From positions 1-19,459 of the forward strand of contig JAAMXP010001222.1 of the NCBI GenBank assembly GCA_019693395.1: a stretch of 19,459 nucleotides of DNA. Reading direction: 5' to 3'. Positions 1 through 12,100 of this stretch are shown one piece after another (position 1 is the stretch's first letter; each line of letters begins with the position of its first letter). Under the pieces are notes generated by a model. That model had not been told where the DNA came from. It made no database searches and saw nothing but the letters and a program-made list of their open reading frames with translations. Both the position numbers and the translations under genes were made by a program. Source of the DNA: Ettlia oleoabundans. Taxonomy: Eukaryota; Chlorophyta; Chlorophyceae; Chlamydomonadales.

Positions 1-272
1 GTTCGGGGCTAGTTGCCAAGCTGACCTTACGCGGGGCCATCAATCCGTTGGCTACTTGGCTACATGGTTCTGTTTTGCATTTGCAATTGAAAGTTGTGTG
101 CCAAGCTCTGCTCCCTTGAAATCCTGGGCATGAACCCATTGTGGCTGGTGGGCTGGCTAGTTTGATAGCGACTTGCCCATTTCCATAAAGCTACGAGTGT
201 TGAACAGGTGGTACCCATGTAGCCTTACTCTGCTTTCTACCTTGCTGGCAATTTGGTACAGAGAAACAACAG

Positions 273-410
273 GAGATGGAAGAGGCGGATTGGCTGATGA
301 ACGCTGTGGCAGCTGGCGAGGCAAGCTGGGACGACGTGCGTCCCGCCGTTGCAGACCGCTATGCTGCTGCTGGCCTGACAGAAGTTGCTTACTTCATCAG
401 GGCAGCTTAG
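273..410 (+). CDS. 3'-terminal exon of an unidentified gene (partial)
   Basis: After a plausible acceptor (AG at 271-272), 45 sense codons run to a TAG at 408-410. The peptide begins EMEEADWLMNAVAAG and ends TEVAYFIRAA. It is acidic to neutral, probably helical, and has no low-complexity bias, with GC-rich third positions like those of the recognised exons nearby. That makes it look like a genuine C-terminus rather than chance sequence. I do not recognise the family. The preceding exon must lie left of the window or among the first 270 bases, where I found no convincing coding exon. The start at 273 is only the proposed splice junction. An in-frame ATG at 276 also exists, but a 44-residue stand-alone protein is less likely. 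Confidence 0.45.
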   Translation, partial: EMEEADWLMNAVAAGEASWDDVRPAVADRYAAAGLTEVAYFIRAA

Positions 411-2101
411 CAGACGGTTCAGGCTGCTTGAGAGCACCTAACAACGCTGCTCGGGGCAGAGTTGACAGCAACCACCAAGTCGGCAAGATGTTGCCAGTGT
501 TTAGCAACGCACCGTGCTGCACTCGTTGAGTTGCTTTGCCTCGCGTTCAATTCTTTGGGCACCTGTGCTCATTGTTCCTACTGTTTGTGGTGGTTGGAAT
601 TCTTTCTTGACAGTCATACCCCAGCACTTCAATCGTTCCCTGGCGAAGCTTGCCTTAGCCTGGCATTACTAGAGGTGATTTGTGCGCCAGGAAATGGATT
701 TCACAAGCACCACGCATGTCGTTTACAGCCTATATCTGTGAGGAGCAGGCTGCTGGCACAAGGGTTTTCCGCAAGCACCGTCTGCCTAGTTCGATGTGCT
801 TAGTACATGCAAGGGTGGCGGTGCGCATGGCAACTGTAGCAAAACCAGACGCTATGACGGCCCTCGCCATGCCGGTCCGGCAGGCCGAAACAGTTGCTTT
901 AGTAGGCTGCTTGACGGCATTTCAGCAAGCGGCTGCCGCAATTCAGCCCGGCAGGCGCATATACGCCCATGGGCACTCATGGATGCGCAATGGTAGCGTG
1001 CAGGCGGCAATGCCCGGCAGCTCGTATGCATGGTTCAGGTTGGCCATCACGTGCGAATGGATACGGCGTCAACTGCTCACACTTTTGGCGTGGAAACCAG
1101 TGTGAAATCAGCTGGACACCAGTGTATATTCAGTTGGAATAGGTGGCAGGGAGCGGCAACAGTGACATGGCAGCAGTGCCGCCACTGCCGCTGCAGGGCA
1201 ATTCCACCTCTCCCCGCAGGGGATTGCACGCCGGCAGCGCCCTTCCCAACCGTTTTTACAATACCCTGCCGAGCACTAAGAAGGCCGGTATTGTGGTTCC
1301 ACGGGCAGCTGGGCGGATGCCCCTGGGGGGTCGGGAACGCCATCCGCGAGGCTCGCGCTGGCAAACCGGCGGGCGGTTCTAACCCCGATGTACAATGAAC
1401 CATGGACGATCGTAAACGGCTTCTGCCGCTCGTTGCTCATTGTCTGGGTTCCTTGGAATGCCATTGCCATCCCCCTCCCATCCAGGCTACCCCCTTTGCA
1501 TCTTAATTTACGCTCGTGCACGACCACTTGAACCTGAGTTGATTGTAACGCAATTTGCAAACGGGCTATGGGCAGCAAGCTAGCAACTCCTTTGCCTGTC
1601 GCTGGCGGCGGGGCTGCTTTGGTGCCTATGGTTGAAGGTGCAGCACCATCGGGCAGGAATAAGAGGCATGTAAAAAGTATCTGCAGCTGTGTTCGGCCTT
1701 GGTATAGAACAAGATCAACCGCGGCCCCTTCAATGTTCGACGTGCCAGTCCGCCCATGCGTAGTGTGATGCCCAGCGGACACGTCGACAAGACAAGCGCA
1801 GAACGGAAAATTTGGATGAACGGAACCTGCAAATGTGCCTGCCACGTTGATTGCGGCCGCCTCAATGTCTGAAGGAGAGGAGCAAGAGCTCGCCAGCCAG
1901 CCGCACGCTAAAAGCGGGCCAACCTGCGCAGGTTTTGCGCAGTGCCCCACCTGCCCCACCTGTGCAGAACTGTTTGTGTTTGCAAAAGGCAGGCACTCTT
2001 TAGCGTCCATGGTCTCTATAGGCATTAGACGGTCACATGTTTGACTCCTGAACAATGAAAGCAGAACAACCAGCAAACTACGCGCACGCTAAGCCAGGTG
2101 T
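411..2101. other. Gene-free stretch: 3' flanks of two converging genes
   Basis: No exon here could be supported. The left end would carry the 3'UTR of the plus-strand gene ending at 410, and the right end the 3'UTR of the minus-strand IGPS gene ending at 2102. TGTAA-type motifs occur on the plus strand at 1544-1548 and 1669-1673, and on the minus strand at 1256-1260 and 723-727. Any of these could be polyadenylation signals. Several open frames exist, the longest being 266 codons on the minus strand (1276-2076). None shows a recognisable domain or splice-consistent neighbours. Confidence 0.5.
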
Positions 2102-5100
2102 TCAGTGCAGTTGAAGCAATGTCTTGACTGCCGCCTCAGGATCGCCTTGCTTCACAATGCTTTCGCCCACCAGAATAGCGCCGCAACCAGCTGCAACATG
2201 GGATGGGAGCAAACATGGAGCAGCCAGCAAGTTATTTGGCTTGAGCAAGTAATACCTTGTGACAGAGCCAGGAATGCAACACAAATGTCCAAGCTGCATG
2301 CCGGTTACTAGTATAGAGAACAACTGGATAGCTGACAAAGCAGTAGCTGACCTGACTGAACGAAGGCAACATCGTCTGGTGTGAATATCCCACTCTCGCC
2401 CGCCATGACGACCCCTTGTTGGAGGACCTGCAATGCAGCGAAGCGCAATGCGGTGAAGCAGGCACCCAGCCAGCCAACCAAATGTTAGTGCTCAAGGAAG
2501 CCCGCCCATGGAACCAATGACACGTAGCAAGATAAGCCACAGCACAACATGCAATCTAATATGGACAGCCATCGTTGCGCATGGTACCCATGACTATTGA
2601 CAAGATTCCAGATCAAACAAGCTAAGAGCACTAACCTGCTGACCCGCTGCCGACTCCATAATCTGCTTGGTGTTTTCAAGATTCACATCAAACGTCTGCA
2701 AAACAGAATACACAACAAATGTGTTGCTCAACTTAATCAACCATGTACTAAGTGCATTCAACCAAGCTGCAACATCCAAGTAAGCTAGGACCCTACACCT
2801 TGCAGCCCGGCACGCAACGCACCTGCAGGTCGCGGTTGTTGATGCCTAGCATGCAGCCATCCAAGCTGCCTAGCTGCAGTACGCGCTCCAGCTCTGCTAC
2901 AGTGTGCACCTGCGGCAAGAGCGCCGGTGTATTGGGTTCTTCTGCCATACATCAACTAAAATTGCCATTGAAAGTATTATGTAGCTCTGCCCAGCTAAGC
3001 TGCAAGTTTTCATTCTACACCCACGCACCTCTATTAAGCACTGCAGCCCAACTGATCGTGCTGCCTTGACAAGGTAACTCATGTCGCTGTTGGGCAACAC
3101 AGCTGCAATCAGTAGGATAGCATCCGCGCCGCTTGCCCGTGCCTTGAACACCTGATAAGCCTGCACCGTAGCAATGCCAACAACGAAATAGATATGCAGC
3201 GCACAGCTGGGCAAGTTGGCAGCGGTCCATGGGACTTTCCTGCAAAGATCTTGCCAAGGATGCAACAATGAAGCCATCCTCAACAGCAGAACTAGATAAG
3301 TCGTGTCAAGTAAAAGTAGATTGATACCACTGCACGGCAAACACCCATGCAAATGCGCTGCGCAGCTGTCCCACCTCAACGATGAACTCCTTGCACAGCA
3401 ACGGACACTGCACGCCTGCTTGTCGAATAAGAGTCAGGTTCTCAAAGCTGCCCTGCAGGACCGGGTGGGCACCATACAACGAGCGGTGGCGCAGTTTGGG
3501 GCCACGGCCATGTATGTTACACACCCGGAAGGCAGCAACGGGGATTGCAAGAGCATGCAAGCCTGTCTACCTGGAAAAACTTGGTGTCAGTTAACACGGA
3601 GAGGCAAGCGGCTCCACCACGCTCATACGACTGAGCAATCTGCAATCAAACAATGCGACCGACCAGGCGATGCGCATTGGTGAGCATGCAACAGGCACAA
3701 AATTATTATATATCAAACAAGGGTGGTTGTGCTGGCAACAGAGCATGCATGTGAAGAGCGTGGATTCGACAGCAATGACTCTGGTAACAGCAAAGCAAAC
3801 CAACAGAACGGTGCGATAGGCAGTCTGTGCCACGGCTTGCCTTGACGGGATCAAAGTCGGGCTGAATGATGCCCCTGCTGGGTGATGCTTTCTTCACCTG
3901 TGGCAGCGGGCAAAACAACGCGGGTATTGAGCCGCATTGACGGCTGCAGGAAGAGCTGCCACAAACCTGGCTAGCATTGGCAGATTGTAGGGGTGAGCGC
4001 ATCACACAAGCGCCCAGCGTTCCCGCACTTTCCCACAGCAAAGATGCAGAGGTTAGGCAAGGTAAACCAGGTTCACCTCCGCGATCAGGCCTGGTTTGCC
4101 AGTGCGCTGGGTTGCCGCTTGGATGGCGCCAATGAAGTCGCGTGGCGCAGGGCTGGCCTTGGCTGCTGCCATTACTGTGGCCAATGGCACCCTCTCCCTG
4201 CACCCAGCCAAAAGCCAGACATGCAGGGGGTGGGTGGGTTTTTTTGTGTATAGGTGGATATAGTGTGGAGGGTGGGGGGCAGTTAGGGGCCTGGGATGAC
4301 TGGGATGGGCTGGGCTGGTGGGCCGGGTTGGGTTGGATGGAGCTGGGTAGTGCCCGGCTGGGAAAGAGGCCCTGTAATTATGCGCTATACTCCCCCAGAC
4401 CCACTGGAACCCCGCAATCATTGCCCGCCTCTGCTTGCCTAGCCGCCAAATGCTGCAGACCAGCTGACCACCCACAACTTGGCTGTCCACAAGAAGGGCA
4501 GTGCAGCAGCAATGTATCAGCTGCAGCGGGGCTTGTGCAAGCCAAAGCCCAGGAGGGGGAGGGCAACAACGGTGGCATGAGCAAACACGGAAGAGGCTGC
4601 TGGTGCATGGCAGAACAACAATCTTCCCACTGCTCCCATCCTCCTCCCCTCTCGCTGACACCATCAATTGTCGCCACAGCTGCCCTGCAACCACATCCCC
4701 ACAGCCCGCTGCACACCTCCAGCGGTCAATTTCCACTGCCTTGTACCACACAATCTCCTCCAGGATGTTGCGTGGCTTGTTCTCCTCAGCACGATCATCT
4801 GCAAGTAAATAAACACAGAAACTGCCCACAGGGCGGTAGGAGAAAGTAAACAGCAGAGATGCGAGAAGGCAAGCACAAATGATATGAATGGGCTACCAGG
4901 TGTTGTGTTGTGACTAAACAGGGGTAACTTAAATGAGAGAGCATTAGCATGAATCGCACTGCCAGGGAAGTCCCGCGACAAAGTGCGCTGTGCATATGTG
5001 GTGCTGCACATCACATCAGCATGCTGGGCATGGGCAAGGGCATGGTGGGAAACAGCACTACGGAATGCGGGCTGGAATTGTGGCGGAGTGAGAGGCTGAA

Positions 5101-5840
5101 AAGTCACAGGTATGCTGCGCCACTGGTTGTGACCACACATATAGAGCGAGCGGTTGCAGGGTGGCCCACCACCAGCAATACGACACCGTGAAGCTGGGCA
5201 GGGCTGGGGCTGGGGTTGGCACCAGCTAGCAGCTGCCAGGTTGCCCCAGGAAGCACGCATGCAACTGGCAGGCAGGCAGCAAGACGCTCAGGCAGAGCAG
5301 CAGTGAGGACAGCTGCTCATGCAGCAGCAAGAGGTGGGCCGCACCCTGCAGGGAGACCTTGAAGTCAACTGGGCCGCATGCTTGCGCCTCAATACCGTGG
5401 GGTGGCCGCCGCCTGATCGTCACCTCCTGCACAGGTGGCAGCAGGCCAGGGAATACAGGCGTGTGACGGGCACCAAGCGCGCCAACAGGGCTGCCAAGGG
5501 CCGACCAGCTACGCGGCCTCCCCTCAGCTAGTCGGGGCACTAGCATTGAGCTGAGAACACGGCGGGTGGGCCAGGCCGGCAGCGGCAGGTGACGCTGATA
5601 ATCCCTGCCGGGAGCTTGCAAAGCATGGATCAGCCTGCCTTTAATTTGGAGCACATGTACAGACGAACCACGCAGAAACAGCCGGCAACGTGCCTCGGTT
5701 GTGCTTGCAGCAGCGGCCGCGACCCGCACGCGCCTCCAGCAGCTGTTCCGCGGTGCTGGTGCTGCTGGTCGTGCTTTACGCAAGGATTCTGCTTGGCGGC
5801 AAGCGGCAAGCGGCGCACTGCCGCGCACTGCCGCAGACAT
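2102..5840 (-). CDS. IGPS: Indole-3-glycerol phosphate synthase, plastid, 12 exons
   Basis: The enzyme converts carboxyphenylamino-deoxyribulose 5-phosphate to indole-3-glycerol phosphate, CO2 and water (EC 4.1.1.48), the fourth step from chorismate to tryptophan. Exons (minus): 5840-5730, 5426-5345, 4798-4717, 4197-4077, 3897-3841, 3639-3571, 3452-3375, 3160-3029, 2909-2823, 2695-2636, 2427-2352, 2190-2102, giving 347 aa. Family motifs occur in order: IRRRPP near 42, PRNILEEIVW, IAEVKKASPSRG (catalytic E132, K134), CPLLCKEF (K195), LIEVH (E244), GINNRDL (N268), GESGIFTPDD (E304, S305) and LVGESIVKQGDP near the C-terminus. By analogy with bacterial and archaeal enzymes, all these catalytic residues are present. 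The first exon is Arg/Ala-rich and acid-poor, as expected of a chloroplast transit peptide. The end of exon 1 is the least certain junction: donors at or beyond 5730 could extend it. It is a single-domain enzyme, not fused to PRA isomerase. Confidence 0.95.
3640..3840 (-). other. Probable GC-AG intron within IGPS
   Basis: This 201-bp intron separates the exon ending FDPVK from the one starting IAQSYERGG. On the minus strand the exon ends CCCGTCAAG and the intron starts GCAAGC. The acceptor is TTGATTGCAG. Alignment to the highly conserved IGPS core leaves no room for extra or missing residues, so the donor dinucleotide should be GC. The exon side (AAG) and intron positions +3 to +5 (AAG) fit the strong-match context typical of GC-AG introns. 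Confidence 0.75.
4222..4345 (+). repeat. G-rich tract in IGPS intron 3
   Basis: Between 4222 and 4345 the plus strand is strongly G/T-rich, with many GGG and TGGG runs, a T7 run and degenerate TGGGATGGGC / GGGTTGGGTT units. It lies inside the 519-bp intron 4198-4716 of IGPS, so the transcript carries the pyrimidine-rich complement. The plus strand has enough G-runs to form G-quadruplexes. No coding signal is visible. Confidence 0.6.
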
Positions 5841-6151
5841 GTCAAAGATATGGTTGGTTCTGAAGTTTCCGATCAACGAACGTATTTTTTTTTTGCAGTG
5901 GGAACAAAGGTGGCGTTGCTGGGTTGAGCGAAATACTTGGAAAAGAAAAGTGCCTGCTCCTGCATTTCCGGGCTTTTCGCGTTGGCTTGAAACCACACCA
6001 ACACGTACAATACCCCTGTCCGGGCAATATAGTCTCAACCTCCAGGGCCCTCTTCTGCCCAAACTCATAGTCAGTCTTGGTAGCTTCGCGAGGGGTGGTC
6101 GCATCGCTGCCAAGGCGTGAAAGCTTTGAGTTTACTGAGCCATCAATCATC
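5841..6151. promoter_or_regulatory. Divergent promoter region, IGPS / BAG6-like
   Basis: Only 311 bp separate the IGPS start codon (minus strand, 5838-5840) from the BAG6-like start codon (plus strand, 6152). This interval must hold both 5'UTRs and both promoters. It contains a T-rich run at 5884-5894, a perfect TCGCGA palindrome at 6086-6091 and no obvious TATA box placed for either gene. That these elements act as promoter elements is inference. Confidence 0.6.
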
Positions 6152-9100
6152 ATGTCTAGCAGCGGGGGTCCCGACCCAATCAGCCTGCAGGTCCGCACCA
6201 TGGCAACTGGGAACCACGACGTGCAAGTGCCGGCCCAGGTGAGGGGGCAATGGGCAACGGGAGGGTGTTACGCAACCTTGGAGCGGTGCCGCACGGGCCA
6301 CAAGTTCTCCAGCCTGGGATTGCGGCCATGGCCGCCTGGCGGCAAGTGCTGCTGTTAGGCTTTCTGTGCAAAACTGCAGTGGTCCCAGTTGCAATTACTG
6401 CGAACAGCAAGTGGCTCATAGTAGCTTCTGGTGGAAGCGGTCTGCTTACTTGTTGCCACAAGCCTGCCAAACCTGCCGCGACAAGTATGCTTTGTGGGTG
6501 CAGGGCACAGTGGCTGATTTGAAGCGGGTGTTGGTGCGCCCTACGGGGCTGCCTTTGGAACGCCAGCGCATCATCTATGGGTGGGTGCATTCCAGTTATG
6601 TTTCAGGGCAGAGAAGGCGCAGTGGGCGCTGGCTTAGCAGGGGACTTGCTACGGAGGTCTCAAAGGTGGCTTGCTCCTTGGCTGGAAAGCAGCGGCACTG
6701 CTGCCTGCTGCTGCTCCTTTCGTCTTCTGGGTGCTGCAGTACACAGCAGCATCAGAGTTCCACCAACAGCTGGGTTGTCGCAGTTGATGGCAAGCCGTTT
6801 GGTACGCTGTCTCCATAGTAGCTGGCCAGCAAGCATGGGTGTGGTCTCTGGACTGTGGGCTTGCTGACCTGCTGCGGTAGAGAGTTGATCAACTATGCCT
6901 GGTGCATGCTTGCCGGCAGGGGCCGTGTGCTGGAAGATGACCAGGCGCTATCAGCAGCAGGAGTGTGCAGCGGTCACACACTTCATCTGGTGGAACAGGA
7001 CCCTGCACAGCAGCGGCAACGGGAGCGGGAGCAGCAGCCGGGCACCCCAATGGACCCCTCCCAGATCTTCCAGGCCATGTTTGGTGGCTTGAATGTTGGT
7101 GGCAGTGGTTCTGGTGGCGAGGGCGTTCCATCAGGGCCCGGGGAGGTCCATGTGAGTGGCATTGGTGGTGTCTGGGGGTGGGTTGCTGGCAAGGCTGTGA
7201 GGGATAACATTTCTTTGTACAGATGACTAGCGGTTTAGACAAGGGGCTCCATTCGATCGTCGGAAACCGGTTACGGTTCTTGCGTAGTGCTTCAATGTGC
7301 TGCTGGGCATGTGGCGGTCTGTGCCAGGCGTGGTGGTACGTTGGCCCCATGGCTTTGCACCCCGTCTTGCTGCCTGCAGGCGCATGTGCTTGGCCCCTTC
7401 AACTTCAGCAATCCCGCCAGCTGGCAGCAGGTGCAGCAGCAGATGGCCGCAGCGCTGGGCGGCATGGCGGTCCCTTGGGGTGCGCCAAGCGGCCCGCAAG
7501 CGGCAGCAGGGACTGGCAGTGCTGCAGCCGCAGCAGCAGGCAGCGCCGGCGGTGGCGCCTCTCCTTTCAATTTTGGCAACTTGTTCGCGCAGGCAGCAGG
7601 AAGCCATGGCGGGCGTGACGGCAACCGCAATGGGCGCCACGGCGGCAACGGAAATGGCGGCCGAGGCCAGGGGCAGGGGCAGGGCCAGGCTGCTCAGGGT
7701 GCTGCAGTGATGCAGGGGTGGTGGGATGCGATGCAGCAGCTGGTGCCCCATCAGCACGAGGAGGGCAGGGCCCACCTGTTTGATGGCCTGGAGGCCCTGC
7801 TGACTGAGCTGGAGAGCGGCGATAGCCGCGGCGGCAATGGCACAGACGGCTTGCCCGCCATCAGACACATCACCCCAGGTGTGCTGGCCTGGCCTGGCTG
7901 TGCCGGGCTGCCCAGCAGCCCTGTCCACCCTTCGCAACTTGCCTCCCTTGTGCGTGCCTGACAATGCGTGTCGGCCGTTTGCCTACTGGACTGCACTGCA
8001 CTGCTGGCAGCAACTCCCTACATGCAGTCCATGGCTGTCTGCCCTGCCGCTGGTCGCTGCATCCTGCACCTCACCTTCCCCTGCCAACAACACTCTTGTA
8101 GGTCTGGAAGGCGTGCCGGCACAGCAACGACCTGCCTGGAGGCGCAGCCTGGCCAACTGGCAGCGCAACTTTGTGGCTGCGGCGCGTGCTGTACTGGAGA
8201 CAGGTTTGTAGCTGGGGGGGCGAGGGCAGGGGCGAGGGCGGCGGCTTGTTCTACTCTATTCAACAGCCTGACCTCTAAGCCAGAGCCATGCTTTCAGCCA
8301 AGTGACACTTGCTTTCAGCTTCTACCATGTGCAGCAGCTAGCCCTGCTTCCCTTTACTCATATCTGCTCCCTTGGCTCTTATCGCCCCCTCCTATTTCTG
8401 GCAACATCCACCGTGCAGCCCAGCTCAGCGGCTCCACCCGTGCCGCCATCAACCGAGTGCTGCAGGCAGCGGGTGCAGATCCCCTCAGGTGCTGATCTCG
8501 CACGTTGAGGAGTGGGTTAGGCTGCAGCCAGTCACAGAGCTTATGCTTAGCAGCACGCAGGGGCATGCCCAGCAGCATGCTGTGGAGCTGAAGGGTGGCA
8601 CCCTACTGCTTGCACGCATGCTGCTTCCTGTTCAGTCGGCATTGCTCTGCCTTCCAAGATGCTTCTGGTCTGTCGCTCACCTGTAGGCTGAGCGCCACCG
8701 GTGGCAGCAGCGCCATGGAGCGCCGTGTGCGCAGCTTCCCCGTACTTGACAGCGAGGATGACGAGGCGGCGGTACAGCCAGCAGCAGTACAGCAGGCAGT
8801 GCAGGGAGCAGCCGGCCGTACAGCGGCAGGAGAGGGAGCGGCACGACAAGCGCCGCTGCCTTTGGCTGGAGAAGGCAGCGAGGCGAGCGAGGGACGCAGC
8901 GCAGGGGACAGTGAGAGTGAGTGGGAGGAGATGGGGGATGAGGAGCGCGCCGCCGTGGAAGCTGCTGGGGTGGGTGCTGAGGCGTTGCAAGATGACGACG
9001 GGCGTGTGGAGGACTATGTGTCGTCTGAAGGGGAGGAGGGGCAGGATTCTGATGATCTGCCCTCGCTTATGTCATCAGCAAACAGCGATGAGGAAGAACC

Positions 9101-12100
9101 GGAAGATGGAAGCACAGAGCAGCGGAGGAATGGCGGCAGCGCGGCACGGCCCGGCGTTGCGGCACCGCATCAGCATCAGCAGCCTGCGATGCTGCCGCAG
9201 GCGGACATGCTGTTGCTGGGCGCGGTGGCTGTGGGGGAGCTGACCCGCCGCTTTCTGCTACTGCTGGGGGCCCCGGCTGTTGCCCCCACCACACCAGCAT
9301 CAGGCAGCAGTGGGGGCCAGCCGGCGGCGGTGGCTGCTGCGGTGGAGCGCCTGCGTCAGTTGACTGCTGTGCCCAGGGTGCCTGGACCTGCCAGAGATGC
9401 AGTTGTGGTGAGTGGTATGGTTCCCTGCCTTGCAACCCAAGCCATACGTTGTTTGCGCCCTGCCTGCCACTGCCTGCCAGCATTCACATGGCAAGAGCAC
9501 TTGGTGTGTTTGTCTGACCCCAGGCTTACGTTACAGCAGCTGGGAGCATCACAGGAAACAACTGCTATCCTTATGTCTTGCCATCCCTTGCCGTGTCACA
9601 TGTGCAGGCAGACGTGCGGCTGCTGGCAGCGCACATGAGCCGCGTAAGCGCAGCCGCGGGGGAGCTAATGCGCGGTCTGCAGTACCTGGGCTCAGGTGGG
9701 TGCAACCCGGCGGGCTGGCTAAGGCGGGCTTCCGCGTTAGCCCTCTTCTCTTCGTTGCATTCCTTGGCGATTCTGCCGGTTTGAGCCAGCAAGGTTATGC
9801 ACATGCGCCTCACATCCACATTGCCTGCCAGCAGATGCTCCCTTTGAGCGCCAAGCCGGCCTCTTCATTTCCCCTCACGCTCCATAGCCCCGCTGCCTGT
9901 TTTGCACTGCTCCACTTGCTGGTAAAATATCTTGCGCATGGGAAGTGCGTCTTTTGGCTGGAGCCACATCTGACCTTGTGCCTCGTGTGACCCCCCATTC
10001 CACCTTCCCTCCCACCCCGGGCAGGCATGGAGCACCGCAACGTCTACCTCACCCGTGTGCAGCCTGGTTATGTATCCCTGCAAGGTGGGATGATGTGGGT
10101 TCGTTGATGTTGGGACGGGTCTTTCCTTTGTGCCCGGGAACCACATGTTGCTTGGTGCTCTGTTAATGGCCAACTGCATGGGAGGGCGGGCAGGCTTATG
10201 CACAGGCATGGTGCTACAGAGGTGCTACAAAGTGTGGGCCCGGCTCAGCTGGTGCCAAAAGCTGATCACAGCCCTGTTGGGACAAGGATATGCTGGACTG
10301 TTTTGCTCGAACCACTGTTGTTGCTGCTGCTGCTTCCGCTGTTGACTCTTCGTCACTCTTGTCCCTGGCAGGTGGTGTGGCACGTGTGTCCCTGCCGCGC
10401 CCGCAGCGCATGCACATGATTCCCACGGCCGCAGTTGTGGATATTGCGATGGGATCAGACCCTGCCAGCGGCGGTCAGGGAGGTGCTGGGGGCCCGGCCA
10501 GCTGGCAGCAGATGCTGGGAGGAATGCTTGGCCCGCTTATGGGGGCTCATATGGGCGGTGGCGCAGCGGCAGCAGCAGCTGCAGGCGGCAGGGGTCGAGG
10601 GCAGGGACATGGACAGGCACATTCCGGCGGCAGCGGTGGCAGTGGCAGTGGCGGCGCGCAGCGGCGTGGCTCTGTTGGCCGGCAGCCCGCCACAGGAGAG
10701 CAGGCAGCAATGGTGCGCATCCAGTTGCAGGGTCCTGGGGGGCAGCCAGTGATGGCAGCAGTACCTGTGGGGCAGCCAGTTGGTGGGGACGGTTCTGCTG
10801 CGGCTGCAGAGGAGGGTGGTGAGATGCCGGAAGACATGGCTGGCATGGCACAGCTGCTGCTGGGGCGGCTGGGTGTGGACCCTGCGGCTCAGCAGCAATT
10901 GCTGCTCCAGTTTGGTGGCATCATGCGCGCTCTGCGCCAGACCTCAGGTGAGCCGTGATGCAGAGTGCTGATTTTGCACTGTAGGGTGGTGGTGCGTCGG
11001 GCCCCTGCAACTCTTGCCAGCTGCTTGCAGCACTTGCGCCTCGGCCGGCTCTGTCCGATCTCGTGTGCCGTCCAACAACCCCCGATTTGTCTTGATACTT
11101 CTCAACATAATCTTCTAGGCCTCAAGCTGACTCCCTGGCCCGATGCATAATGCGAGTCACATGGGTTGCAGTTGCGGTGGTTTTGCTGGCGCCTCAACTG
11201 CTGCTCGTGTGCTGTCGTGACCCATCTCCCCCTGTCGCTTATCCTCCCTCCTCATGCAGTCGCCTCCCTCGATGTGCCAGCAATCACCAGCGAGGTGGCA
11301 GCTGCGGTGCGCCGCGTCGTCAGCCAGCAAGCAGAACCCCTGCGTGCCACACTGCGCACGGCAGCCACTCCCGGTAGCAGAGTTGAGGGCAGTGCTGGTA
11401 CTGGCACTGGCACTGAGGCAGCGCCGGCAGCTGATGCGCTGCAGCAGGAGGCCACGGCCTTTGCACAGCGAGTCGGGCCAGCTGTGGCAGGTGGGTGGGA
11501 TGCTGGGTGTGGAGCAGGCAGGCCCTGCATGAGAAATGGTTGTAAGCGCATTGTGTGGCTTTCGGCGGTTCTTGGCTGTGTTGGCTCCTAACCTCAAGAG
11601 CAAGCCATCCGTGAGAGTGCCCATTGATGCGCAATCCTGCTATCAAAAAGGATACTGTGTGCTTTGAAAGCGAGCCAATTTGTCCTTCTCGCTGTGCCGA
11701 ACTTGCTGCCATTTGTGCTGCTGCCCGGCCCGCAGGAGAGGTCCAACGCGTGCTGGGGGCCCACTTGAACAGCTTGCGCAACTCCCCCGCTGTTGCCGCC
11801 TTTGCGGTGAGCTTGCCAGCTAGTCAAGCGAAAGCTTGCGCAAGTGTTTGCCAATCAGGCAGGCGCGCAGGCAGGCAGCCTGCTAACATATCACCATCTG
11901 CCTTGTTTCACTGCCTTTTCTTTCTTTCCTTCGGTACTCTTGTTCTCACTAATTTTCACCCAGTTACCTGGTGCCTAAACCGCCCCTTCCCTTTGATGCA
12001 GCCATACCTTGAGCAGCTCGGCATAGACTTGAGCGACGTGCCCGAGTCCGCACAGCAGGCAGAGGCAGAAGCGGAGGCAGGGGCGCAGACTGCCAATCAG

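Noticed and set aside
680..1105. 141-codon plus-strand open frame (in-frame ATG at 829)
   Set aside because: The composition is vaguely protein-like, but there is no domain, no splice-supported partner exon and nothing in the context to favour it.
1361..1400. T-arm-like sequence (GGTTCTAACCCC) suggesting a tRNA
   Set aside because: The flanking stem does not pair, and no acceptor, D or anticodon arms can be drawn.
1276..2076. 266-codon minus-strand open frame just downstream of IGPS
   Set aside because: It has no recognisable motif, no good acceptor/donor context and no typical start, and it sits where the IGPS 3'UTR is expected. Long chance frames are common at this base composition.
4053..4829. 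258-codon minus-strand frame
   Set aside because: It spans two genuine IGPS exons (4798-4717 and 4197-4077) plus the intron between them. The middle is not coding.
5226..6113. 295-codon minus-strand frame
   Set aside because: It contains IGPS exons 1 and 2 but also the intron and promoter sequence. The true start is the ATG at 5840.
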